DNA of 30,294 bases from a virus. The notes beneath the pieces were generated by a model. It saw only the letters and a program-made list of their open reading frames with translations. It was not told where the DNA came from and made no database searches. Numbering within the stretch: position 1 is the first letter of the stretch; the number at the start of each line of letters is the position of its first letter. Shown here in pieces: positions 8,157 through 14,190 of this stretch. Location of the stretch: the IMG/VR virus record IMGVR_UViG_3300042305_000299, positions 1-30,294 of that record; one strand, given 5' to 3'. The position numbers were made by a program, and so were the translations under genes.

Positions 8157-8823
8157 TTTAATAGGCTATAAATTTAATAGGCTTTTAGTAATTGACAAAA
8201 TTGAAAGCAAAAATTATGGCAAGTATAAAAAAAGACAGTGGAAATGTAAATGTGAATGTGGAAATTTAACTTTTGCTATTACATCACAGTTAACAAATAA
8301 TCTTAAAAAATCTTGTGGTTGTTTTCATAGCGAAGTTTCAATAACAAACGGAAGAAATTCAAGATATAAAGTGGCAAAACAGGATGCTGGGTATAATTCA
8401 ATTTATGCATCATATAAAAATAATGCAGAATATAGAAATTTAGCATTTGAATTAGATAAAGAATACTTTATTCAGCTTTTATCTATGGATTGTAATTATT
8501 GTGGAATAAAACCATCAAGCATACATAATAAATCTTATTATCATATTTTATACAATGGTATTGATAGAATAGATAATAAAATCGGATATATTAAATCAAA
8601 TGTTGTAACTTGTTGTAAAATATGCAACATAGCAAAAAATAATTTATCATTTGAAGATTTCTATAAATGGGTTCAAAGATTGATAAACAATAAAGAAAAC
8701 ATCGAAAAAATACAAACTATTTATGACGCACAAAGACATTCCGATTATCAAAAAGCAGATTCAAGAAATGATGAAGGTATTAACACCCGTGGAGAAACTG
8801 AGCATCCTCGAGCCTCTTTGTGA
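8137..8823 (+). CDS. HNH endonuclease with N-terminal zinc-ribbon module
   Basis: A 228-residue protein from the ATG at 8137. Residues 8-65 form the module often fused to phage HNH and AP2 endonucleases: IGYKFNRLLVI, then WKCKCECGN and KSCGC. The nuclease part has CNYCG, then YNGIDRIDNKIGY, then VVTCCKICNIAKN, with paired cysteines around the catalytic region. The gene is strikingly AT-rich compared with its neighbours. It begins 20 bases inside the MazG-like gene and its last 100 bases run over the next gene in a different frame; its final 35 residues (after KIQTIYDAQ) look like out-of-frame translation of that gene. This is good evidence of an inserted mobile endonuclease. Confidence 0.85.
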   Translation: MGKKLNNLIGYKFNRLLVIDKIESKNYGKYKKRQWKCKCECGNLTFAITSQLTNNLKKSCGCFHSEVSITNGRNSRYKVAKQDAGYNSIYASYKNNAEYRNLAFELDKEYFIQLLSMDCNYCGIKPSSIHNKSYYHILYNGIDRIDNKIGYIKSNVVTCCKICNIAKNNLSFEDFYKWVQRLINNKENIEKIQTIYDAQRHSDYQKADSRNDEGINTRGETEHPRASL

Positions 8824-8917
8824 TAAATACCGAAAGCAATCAAGAGCCGAAGTAGAGAAAGATATCATTGAGTTTTCGAGAAGAAGGGGCATACCTCGCA
8901 TTAAAACTGACTACTGA
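8723..8917 (+). CDS. Hypothetical small helical protein
   Basis: A 64-residue basic protein, probably two or three helices (IPIIKKQIQEMMKVL, then KLSILEPLCDKYRKQ). Its first 34 codons share DNA with the end of the HNH gene in another frame. The last base of its TGA is the first base of the next ATG, so the two are likely co-translated. I recognise no family. Confidence 0.5.
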   Translation: MTHKDIPIIKKQIQEMMKVLTPVEKLSILEPLCDKYRKQSRAEVEKDIIEFSRRRGIPRIKTDY

Positions 8918-9147
8918 TGGAAGAAGTTATTGAGCCACTAAATATAACACCGCACGAAGATATTGCAGCGTGTACCAATGCACTCAGCGCAATAACGGAA
9001 TACGACTATGCAATGCTTGATGAAGAAGAAAAGGAATTGGTGCGTATGATTAAAAAGATGGCTCTTTACATTATTCACATTGGTATTCAAGAAATTTATA
9101 CCTCTAATTTTTATGCCGAAGAAAGTACACCAAGTAGTTCATCGTAA
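8917..9147 (+). CDS. Hypothetical small acidic protein
   Basis: A 76-residue acidic protein with a helical middle (MLDEEEKELVRMIKKMALYI) and a low-complexity end (STPSSSS). Start and stop overlap both neighbours: one base with the gene before and 35 bases with the gene after. No recognised domain. It probably belongs to the same small-gene operon as the HExxH protein. Confidence 0.5.
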   Translation: MEEVIEPLNITPHEDIAACTNALSAITEYDYAMLDEEEKELVRMIKKMALYIIHIGIQEIYTSNFYAEESTPSSSS

Positions 9148-9364
9148 GTTAGGCAAAGAGCGTGCCTACGGCATTGCTTATACCGAAGAAAACACGATGG
9201 AGATTGATGAAAGATTGAGAGGGTACAGGTATATGCTTTACCTATTGCACGAGCATTTTCATTTGAAGCATCCCGATTGGTCGGAAACAAAAGTTCTCAA
9301 AGAAAGCAGCAAGACCGCCAGATTTATGTGGCAGATGGGTTTCCGTTACGTTGAGTTGAAGTAA
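9113..9364 (+). CDS. Small HExxH metallopeptidase-like protein
   Basis: An 83-residue protein from the ATG at 9113; an upstream TTG would only add residues overlapping the previous gene. LLHEHFHLKHP holds an HExxH zinc motif (His46, Glu47, His50). The basic N-terminus (MPKKVHQVVHRKLGK) and the sequence AYGIAYTEENTMEIDERL before the motif fit the core of minimal gluzincin-type proteins such as ImmA/IrrE- or SprT-like ones, but the usual third ligand is not obvious. It is the last gene of the rightward unit, and its stop abuts the stop of the convergent gene. Confidence 0.5.
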   Translation: MPKKVHQVVHRKLGKERAYGIAYTEENTMEIDERLRGYRYMLYLLHEHFHLKHPDWSETKVLKESSKTARFMWQMGFRYVELK

Positions 9365-9568
9365 TTATTTCTTTCTGGTGGTTATCGTTCTCTCAAAGTA
9401 CATATGCCGCCACTCCTGTTGCCCTACGAATAGATTGTAAAAACTTTCGGGATGCAAAAAGAAAGTGCTTGAACCTTTTGCGCATACCCTGCATTCTTTA
9501 TTTCTGTAACCTTTGAATAAAGCAAATTCCTCAATCGGTTTGCTTTCTTTACATTTCTTGCATTTCAT
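9365..9568 (-). CDS. Small zinc-finger protein
   Basis: A 67-residue protein whose N-terminus is MKCKKCKESKPIEEF followed by NKECRVC, so two CxxC pairs (Cys3/Cys6 and Cys27/Cys30) can bind one zinc. This is a common small phage and plasmid zinc finger, probably nucleic-acid binding; the C-terminal half is not recognised. It is the last gene of the leftward operon and overlaps the gene before it by four bases. Confidence 0.6.
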   Translation of the reverse strand: MKCKKCKESKPIEEFALFKGYRNKECRVCAKGSSTFFLHPESFYNLFVGQQEWRHMYFERTITTRKK

Positions 9569-9876
9569 TTTTTTAGGATTGAATAAATGATAAGCATAAT
9601 GTTTGCTAAATTGGTTTTGTGTTTATCATCAACATCTTGCCTGCTTGCCCATTCGGTAAAATCTTTACCGAGAGCTTTGCATTCATCGAACGCACCAATG
9701 TACTTATAGGTGTACACAATCCAATCGCACACCAACCGGATTGAGTTATAGTTTTTATATGCGCTGATAAATGCCTTTGGGTTCTTCTCGTAATTACGAG
9801 CATAGGTAAGGCTTATTTCAACGAATGAATGATTAGTAATCTCGTTGAATACTTTTAGTTTGTCGGCTGCGTTCAT
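9565..9876 (-). CDS. Hypothetical helical protein
   Basis: A 103-residue, mainly helical protein without membrane segment (KVFNEITNHSFVEISLTYAR, then IRLVCDWIVYTYKYIGAFDE). Four-base overlaps with both neighbours place it firmly in the replication operon. I recognise no family. The same DNA is open in another frame on this strand, but that reading lacks coupling and is rejected. Confidence 0.6.
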   Translation of the reverse strand: MNAADKLKVFNEITNHSFVEISLTYARNYEKNPKAFISAYKNYNSIRLVCDWIVYTYKYIGAFDECKALGKDFTEWASRQDVDDKHKTNLANIMLIIYSILKK

Positions 9877-10409
9877 TGTTTAATAAAATAAATGTAAGTA
9901 AAACCTTTGTCTTTGCAACCAGCAAAATAATCATTTAAGGTTTGTTGCTTGGCTATTGTTACATCGTTCGTGTAATGTTTAAGATATGCATTCAAAGGTA
10001 TCTTGCCATCCACCATAAGCCTATCGTAAATATGCGGATGCATCTGCGTTGTGCTTGTGCCATTCAAAAACGAAGTGAATGCTTTGTTGACTTCCTTATT
10101 CCAATCCTCTTGCTTTTCGGGGTATCGATTATCGTACATTGAAACATCAGCCGTGAGTAATGGTTGTTCATAGTAGCTTCGTTGCTGCCCTTTGTTTGTA
10201 ATGTGTTTTCTAATCCAATCCAAAATCGTTTCGGGGTCTGCAGAATAAACCTTACCATACTCGCCTGCGATGCCGTTTTCAAATATCTGCACGAGTTCCT
10301 TCATTCCAAGTTCGGGATATTTCTTTTTGATAAACTTTGTTACCAATGCTTCGGTATCATCGCTTATCTTTTTAAATTGTCTTAGGTAGTCAAATGCTGG
10401 ATTGCTCAT
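9873..10409 (-). CDS. Hypothetical replication-operon protein
   Basis: A 178-residue soluble protein. The N-terminal third is helical (YLRQFKKISDDTEALVTKFI), the middle contains GIAGEYGKVYSADPETILDW, and the C-terminus ends in an aromatic GFTYIYFIKQ. The central EYGKVYSADPETI stretch seems familiar from Bacteroidota phage and plasmid replication regions, but I cannot name the family. It directly follows the replisome-organiser-like gene with a four-base overlap, so it may take part in helicase loading; that is only inference from context. Confidence 0.6.
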   Translation of the reverse strand: MSNPAFDYLRQFKKISDDTEALVTKFIKKKYPELGMKELVQIFENGIAGEYGKVYSADPETILDWIRKHITNKGQQRSYYEQPLLTADVSMYDNRYPEKQEDWNKEVNKAFTSFLNGTSTTQMHPHIYDRLMVDGKIPLNAYLKHYTNDVTIAKQQTLNDYFAGCKDKGFTYIYFIKQ

Positions 10410-11026
10410 AGTTCGCTAAATTTTTTGTTTCCTATTAGTTCAAGTTTGTGTGCAATGCTTTCCTGCGTGGGTTCAATCTTTGTGCGTGCCATCCAACCGG
10501 ATACTGCGTGCCTCCACGATTTCATTTTGTTCTTACCTACGAACCATCCATTGCTTTCGTAATAATCATAAAATCTATTAGCTTGATACGTTGCGTTCTT
10601 TTCATCCCACTTATTCATCATTTCTGTCTTAATATCCTCAATGGTTGGCTTAACAAACCCACGAGCAATTACGTTCTTTGTTTCGTGTTCTATCTCATAA
10701 CGAGAGAGAATATCAATAACCTTTCTATGTATCGGACTGCTTGGGTTTAGTTCCGTTCCGTATTGAAAGCGTACAAAGTCAATACAGAGTATTTTACCAT
10801 CGTGCAAAGCCTGAAATTGTTTTCCGTTATCAATACTCACTAATCTTTTTTCATCGACCTTATCGCCAATAACGTAAGATGCTAAGGTATAATTAGGTTT
10901 CCAAATTCCAGCAAGATCACATTTATCTCTTACATATTTAACTAAGCATTTATCGGTTGGGGATAGAGACATAAACCATTCTTTTTCCCAAATATCGGTG
11001 TCAGTAAATCTCTTAGGCATTTTCAT
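10406..11026 (-). CDS. Replisome-organiser / replication initiator-like protein
   Basis: A 206-residue protein. The N-terminal half (MPKRFTDTDIWEKEWFMSLS, then a winged-helix-like stretch to about residue 95) resembles the DNA-binding part of phage replisome organisers. The C-terminal half has FYDYYESNGWFVGKNKMKSW followed by AVSGWM, the typical signature of DnaD-like replication proteins that bring the host helicase to the origin. No phage helicase or primase gene is visible in the window, so use of the host helicase is plausible. The start overlaps the DnaA-like gene by 14 bases; a start at codon 3 (MPKRF) is also possible. Confidence 0.72.
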   Translation of the reverse strand: MKMPKRFTDTDIWEKEWFMSLSPTDKCLVKYVRDKCDLAGIWKPNYTLASYVIGDKVDEKRLVSIDNGKQFQALHDGKILCIDFVRFQYGTELNPSSPIHRKVIDILSRYEIEHETKNVIARGFVKPTIEDIKTEMMNKWDEKNATYQANRFYDYYESNGWFVGKNKMKSWRHAVSGWMARTKIEPTQESIAHKLELIGNKKFSEL

Positions 11027-11453
11027 AGTATTTTATATTTTCTAAAAATGAAGCATCGCTTTCGTAACGCATAAAAGGAATTGATTGTGTGCAGGCTCTT
11101 TTGTATTCCGTTGATATGCCGAGTTCCTTTGCTAAATTATACAATGTCGCGTAATAGGGCATAAAGTAGCTATCGTTATTTTGTATGTACGATGTGATTT
11201 GTTTGCGCTGGCAGCTAAGTGTTGAGTGGTCAGCATAGCCAACCATTACGGCTACCTCTTTAATTCGTAAAGGGAAATACATAAATAAAAAGTAACCTAA
11301 TGCCATTCGCAAAGATGCGGTGTTAACGTACGTTCCGTTTTTGATAATTACTTTCGCTGGGTATGCCGACTTTCGTTTTAGATTCTTAGGTTCTAAGTTG
11401 TAAATCTGGCAATACTTTTCTACTAATTGTTTGGCTTGTTCGTGTGTGTTCAT
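11013..11453 (-). CDS. DnaA domain IV-like DNA-binding protein
   Basis: A 146-residue protein with the DnaA C-terminal signature RIKEVAVMVGYADHSTLSCQRKQI (Asp75, His76, Ser77, Thr78; compare DHTTV in bacterial DnaA), which in DnaA reads the TTATNCACA box. The AAA+ ATPase domain is absent, so this is only the box-binding half with extra N- and C-terminal helices. A perfect DnaA box exists at 15394-15402 within the promoter of this gene's own operon, so it could bind the origin, repress its operon, or compete with host DnaA. The gene lies directly upstream of the replisome-organiser-like gene in the operon. Confidence 0.72.
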   Translation of the reverse strand: MNTHEQAKQLVEKYCQIYNLEPKNLKRKSAYPAKVIIKNGTYVNTASLRMALGYFLFMYFPLRIKEVAVMVGYADHSTLSCQRKQITSYIQNNDSYFMPYYATLYNLAKELGISTEYKRACTQSIPFMRYESDASFLENIKYYENA

Positions 11454-11456
11454 AGT

Positions 11457-11873
11457 TTAGATGTTGTAAATAAAATATTCATTTTGGTTAAATAATAAGA
11501 AGGTAATCTCTTTTGCATCCTCTATGGGCAAATATCCCACTTTTTTAAATACAAAGTTCCGATTTTCAAAATCTGTTTGCTTAGGCATTTTGTGATCCTT
11601 CCAATCCGGTTCAGGTAGTTCTTTTAAGTCAAAGCTAAATACTCCTTTGGGGGTGCTATTAACGTATCGAATGTTCTTATACCTTATTAGGTTATCCCAT
11701 TTGTGCTTTTCGATTAGGATATCTTGGTAATGGGTTCTACGGCATTTGAGTTCTAAGGTAAGGTTGTATCTTCTACTATATGCATCCCGATAGCTATACT
11801 GGCTTGTCTTTTCTAAGTCGCAAATCATTCTTTTGAGAAATTGAAATAGTATTTCCTCAGTCAGCAATATCAT
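11457..11873 (-). CDS. PD-(D/E)XK nuclease-like protein (tentative)
   Basis: A 138-residue protein. Residues about 30-65 read SRRYNLTLELKCRRTHYQDI then LIEKHKWDNL. The ELK triplet on a strand, followed by a Lys-containing helix and a strand pair (GVFSFDL), is the pattern of a PD-(D/E)XK nuclease, with Asp30 of YRDAYSRRY as a possible first acid. I am not certain of the fold. It overlaps the cytosine methyltransferase gene by 17 bases, so a DNA-cutting partner to the methylase is conceivable, but a repair or junction-cutting role fits as well. Confidence 0.5.
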   Translation of the reverse strand: MILLTEEILFQFLKRMICDLEKTSQYSYRDAYSRRYNLTLELKCRRTHYQDILIEKHKWDNLIRYKNIRYVNSTPKGVFSFDLKELPEPDWKDHKMPKQTDFENRNFVFKKVGYLPIEDAKEITFLLFNQNEYFIYNI

Positions 11874-12612
11874 TGTACTGTTGTATTGCTTTGAATATTT
11901 GTAAAACTAACTGAGGTACTATTGCGTTTCCTCCTGCTTTGATTGATTCTTTTCTCCATTTAGAAAAGGTAATAAAGTCCAATCGGTCGGAAAGCCCATC
12001 ATCTCCAAAACATAATCCGGACGAAGCTGGTTTTTCGTACCACAAATCCCATTCAGGACTGAGGGTAAATCGCTTTTGCCTAACCATTTTTCTGTTGGCC
12101 ATTGTGCGTTGAAATCCGATGCTCTTGGTGTTGGCAACAAACCAAACTCTGTCTCTGCGATGTGGTGCATTGACGGATACAGCTGGCAATACATACGGCC
12201 ATACTTCGTACCCTTCAGCTTCCAGGTCAGTTTGCACTTCGTGGAATACCAACCCTCCATTCCAATTAACAAGGCCATAAACATTTTCGCCCACGACCCA
12301 ACTTGGTTTAATCTCTCTAATTGCTCTAAGCATTTCCGGCCAGAGGTGGCGGTCATCTTCTTTGCCAAGTCGCTTTCCTGCCATTGAGTAGGGTTGGCAG
12401 GGGAATCCTCCTGTGAGAACATCAATTCGGTTTGCATACTTTGTAAAGTCGGTTTTTGTTATATCGGTAAAAGATTCTGCATCTGGCCAATAATAGTTAA
12501 GGACTTTTTTCCCAAAGTCATTCCATTCACAATGAAAAAGATTTTCCCATCCCATCCATTCTGCTGCCAGGTCGAAGCCTCCAATACCGCTAAAGAGTGA
12601 TCCGTGTGTCAT
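11857..12612 (-). CDS. DNA cytosine-5 methyltransferase
   Basis: A 251-residue C5-MTase that methylates cytosine in DNA with S-adenosylmethionine. Motif I is FSGIGGFDLAAEWMG (residues 7-21), motif IV is GGFPCQPYS with catalytic Cys72, motif VI is ENV (109-111), motif VIII is APHRRDRVWFVAN (149-161) and motif X is KAGGNAIVPQ (225-234). The target-recognition region between motif VIII and the C-terminal motif is short (about 60 residues), so the protein is near the lower size limit of the family. It overlaps NinG by four bases and the nuclease-like gene by 17. It may protect phage DNA from host restriction. A long second reading frame lies wholly inside this gene (11919-12437). Confidence 0.92.
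   Translation of the reverse strand: MTHGSLFSGIGGFDLAAEWMGWENLFHCEWNDFGKKVLNYYWPDAESFTDITKTDFTKYANRIDVLTGGFPCQPYSMAGKRLGKEDDRHLWPEMLRAIREIKPSWVVGENVYGLVNWNGGLVFHEVQTDLEAEGYEVWPYVLPAVSVNAPHRRDRVWFVANTKSIGFQRTMANRKMVRQKRFTLSPEWDLWYEKPASSGLCFGDDGLSDRLDFITFSKWRKESIKAGGNAIVPQLVLQIFKAIQQYNDIAD
11919..12437 (-). CDS. Gene nested in another frame of the methyltransferase
   Basis: A 172-residue frame, same strand, one base off the methyltransferase frame and wholly inside it. It does not read like a random shadow: it has DSPANPTQWQ near the start, TSGRKCLEQLE, then WYSTKCKLTWKLKGTKYGRM, ETEFGLLPTPRASDF, and RPDYVLEMMGFPTDWTLLP near the end. The LLPTP-ASD and F(V)--MMGFP--WT motifs occur, as far as I recall, in stand-alone phage proteins often mislabelled as DNA methylases. 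The C-terminal motif lies where the methyltransferase frame encodes its own conserved end, so both frames seem constrained. Function unknown, perhaps linked to the methylase. Alternatively, its conservation is only a by-product of selection on the other frame. Confidence 0.5.
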   Translation of the reverse strand: MQTELMFSQEDSPANPTQWQESDLAKKMTATSGRKCLEQLERLNQVGSWAKMFMALLIGMEGWYSTKCKLTWKLKGTKYGRMYCQLYPSMHHIAETEFGLLPTPRASDFNAQWPTEKWLGKSDLPSVLNGICGTKNQLRPDYVLEMMGFPTDWTLLPFLNGEKNQSKQEETQ

Positions 12613-12986
12613 TTGTAGGTTTCAATTATGATTTCAAGTTCATCCCTACTCCATTTCTTTAAGCGATTGGTTTCTGCCTCGGCTTCTAATTGCTTTACAT
12701 AATCCTCGCCAAACCTATTGACTAAACCTTGTCGGTACTTGATTAGGTTTCCGTGTAGAAACATATTGCACCGAATGCATTGCCCGTTGGTATTGTGATA
12801 AGCTAAGGTATGAGGTAATCCGAATCGCAAAGCGGAGTGTTGCCCCTGCGAAAAATAATGCCCTGCTTGTTGTACTTCGCCACCGCAAGAGATACAACCT
12901 AACTTTTCATCACGTTCTCGGATGTGGGCATTATATATCGCTTGTGCTTTCTTTAGTAGCTTAGGGAGTGGGGTTAGCTTTGCCAT
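12609..12986 (-). CDS. ninG: NinG/Rap-like recombination nuclease
   Basis: A 125-residue protein of the lambda NinG (Rap) family, which cuts recombination intermediates such as D-loops and Holliday junctions. The zinc-binding and HNH-like core is visible: CISCGG, then AGHYFSQGQHSALRFG, then NGQCIRCNMFLHGN, followed by YRQGLVNRFGEDYVKQLE. The N-terminus MAKLTPLPKLLKKAQAIYNA is the usual helical start. It is shorter than lambda NinG (about 200 residues) but keeps the conserved part. It sits among ERF, SSB-like and methyltransferase genes, a typical phage recombination set. Confidence 0.85.
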   Translation of the reverse strand: MAKLTPLPKLLKKAQAIYNAHIRERDEKLGCISCGGEVQQAGHYFSQGQHSALRFGLPHTLAYHNTNGQCIRCNMFLHGNLIKYRQGLVNRFGEDYVKQLEAEAETNRLKKWSRDELEIIIETYK

Positions 12987-13240
12987 TAGAAGGGTAAGTC
13001 AGCGGGTGGTGTATTATCGTGCGTGAATTTAGATTTTTCCTCTGGCTTCCAAGTATCAATCGTAATAGCAACGTCTTTGCCATATTGGTCAGGCTCGGCT
13101 TTTACGTTGATGTTTACTTTGATAAATTTACTTCCGTTGTACTCTTGGATGTGATCCTTAATCTTGTCAAGATTGATAGTTGCACTAATCCAATTGTCGC
13201 TTCGCTTTTTACCGCTTCCGCAGTAGATTTTCTTTTCCAT
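12986..13240 (-). CDS. Small SSB-like single-stranded DNA-binding protein
   Basis: An 84-residue protein. The body is strand-rich (WISATINLDKI, then KFIKVNINVKAEP, then DVAITIDTWKP), fitting a small OB-like fold. The end is DNTPPADLPF, close to the acidic DDIPF-type tip through which SSB proteins recruit partners. A small SSB next to ERF and NinG makes sense for annealing-type recombination. The body does not show a clear SSB signature, so the call rests mainly on the tail and the context. One base overlaps NinG. Confidence 0.6.
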   Translation of the reverse strand: MEKKIYCGSGKKRSDNWISATINLDKIKDHIQEYNGSKFIKVNINVKAEPDQYGKDVAITIDTWKPEEKSKFTHDNTPPADLPF

Positions 13241-13268
13241 TTTGTTTTTGTTTTAAGTTAAAGAAAGA

Positions 13269-13334
13269 ACTCGGTGCAGGGTTCGAACCTGCTCGTTTTC
13301 TTAGAAAGGTGCTACCAATTACACCAACCGAGTT
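13269..13334 (-). tRNA. tRNA-like element with a shrunken anticodon arm
   Basis: On the minus strand the ends pair perfectly over 7-8 bp (AACTCGGT with ACCGAGTT). The D arm is GGTG/CACC around a loop with the invariant GG, and the T arm is GCAGG-TTCGAAC-CCTGC, a textbook T arm. Between D and T arms there are only 15 bases (TTTCTAAGAAAACGA), about six too few for a 5-bp stem, a 7-base anticodon loop and a variable loop. They fold only into TTTC-TAA-GAAA, so no normal anticodon exists. CCA is not encoded. It may be a decayed tRNA, an attachment-site relic or a tRNA mimic. It lies between the SSB-like gene and the 42-residue gene, within the leftward operon. Confidence 0.65.
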
Positions 13335-13341
13335 ACCATTA

Positions 13342-13470
13342 CTAAACACCGAGTTTCTTACGGAACTCCAATGCCTGCTTTCGGCTCGTGAAATTTCTGC
13401 TTACACGCTTGCCGTTTTTCTGCACTCGTACTCTGTACGAGTTACCGACCTTTTGGATGTTGGCTAACAT
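13342..13470 (-). CDS. 42-residue Arm-type (integrase N-domain-like) DNA-binding peptide
   Basis: The peptide contains KVGNSYRVRVQKNGKRVSR, then a helix FTSRKQALEFRKKL. Three short strands followed by a helix, with many Arg and Lys, is the pattern of the Arm-site DNA-binding domain at the start of tyrosine integrases and of the related AP2 fold. Here it stands alone without any catalytic domain. It might act as a small DNA-bending or excisionase-like protein, or be the remnant of an integrase. It directly follows (on the genome map) the tRNA-like element, a typical integration target. Start ATG at 13470, stop TAG at 13342-13344. Confidence 0.65.
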   Translation of the reverse strand: MLANIQKVGNSYRVRVQKNGKRVSRNFTSRKQALEFRKKLGV

Positions 13471-13480
13471 TTCTGTCGTT

Positions 13481-13720
13481 TTAAGGGTTATTAAATTCCA
13501 TTATCTCAAATATACTAATTCCATCTATTTGATCCATCAATTCTTCTTCGCTGATTTCATCCGGTGCGTTGTGCCAAATAATCTCGTAGGTAAAATCATA
13601 AGGCTCGCCATACGGATTATCAAAGGTTGGTCTTATTTCGGGTGTGTACCACCAGCGAATAATAACCAATACTGTTACCCCATTGATAAGGATGGGTAGT
13701 TCCGTTTTACCTTGTTTCAT
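13481..13720 (-). CDS. Hypothetical small acidic protein
   Basis: A 79-residue acidic protein with an N-terminal strand pair (LPILINGVTVLVIIRWWYTP), a Pro/Tyr-rich middle and an acidic end (APDEISEEELMDQ). No recognised family. It overlaps the previous gene in the operon by four bases and is followed by the 42-residue DNA-binding peptide, so it is likely expressed with ERF and SSB. Confidence 0.6.
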   Translation of the reverse strand: MKQGKTELPILINGVTVLVIIRWWYTPEIRPTFDNPYGEPYDFTYEIIWHNAPDEISEEELMDQIDGISIFEIMEFNNP

Positions 13721-14190
13721 TTTAGGTTAACGCTTATTGAGGTGGTTGATGTTTTTTGCGGAGGATATAGGGTAACGACTTCATCCTCGATTAAGGTTTC
13801 CAACCCTTGCGGTGGGATAGCTTTTAGGAACTTTTCTCGCTCTTTTATAGCCTTAGTTAATTCCTCTTGCTGAGATAATAGGTCATTCATTATCGGGCAG
13901 CCACAAGTCGCAAAATCGTATTTAACACCCATCTCTTTGATCTCAAACTTGGCATTATATTGCTCAAATGTTTTGCCGTACTTATAGGCTTCATCTAAGG
14001 TCAGTTCCTTATAGTCGGGATTGCTTGTTATTTGCTTAATCAAATCTTCTAAGCACTTAACCTGCAAGTGTAGCTTTAAGGGGTTTATTAAGCCTTCCTT
14101 TGCGTTATTTACGACTGATTGAGCAAACTCTTGCCTTTCGCCTTTTGAGGTCTCAAATAGGCTTAAATCGGTGTAGGTAGTGATGTTCAT
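13717..14190 (-). CDS. Hypothetical protein coupled to ERF
   Basis: A 157-residue, mostly helical protein. Residues 10-60 have KGERQEFAQSVVNNAKEGLI and LHLQVKCLEDLIKQI; a Cys pair occurs at FATCGCPIMN; a helix with KAIKEREKFLKAIPP follows. This general pattern is found next to ERF or Sak-type genes in other phages, where it is thought to be a recombination accessory protein, but I cannot assign a family with certainty. Four-base overlaps with both neighbours indicate co-translation. Confidence 0.6.
   Translation of the reverse strand: MNITTYTDLSLFETSKGERQEFAQSVVNNAKEGLINPLKLHLQVKCLEDLIKQITSNPDYKELTLDEAYKYGKTFEQYNAKFEIKEMGVKYDFATCGCPIMNDLLSQQEELTKAIKEREKFLKAIPPQGLETLIEDEVVTLYPPQKTSTTSISVNLK

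Noticed and set aside
9606-9803. Second frame inside the hypothetical gene 9565-9876
   Set aside because: No coupling, no motif and a composition typical of off-frame reading.
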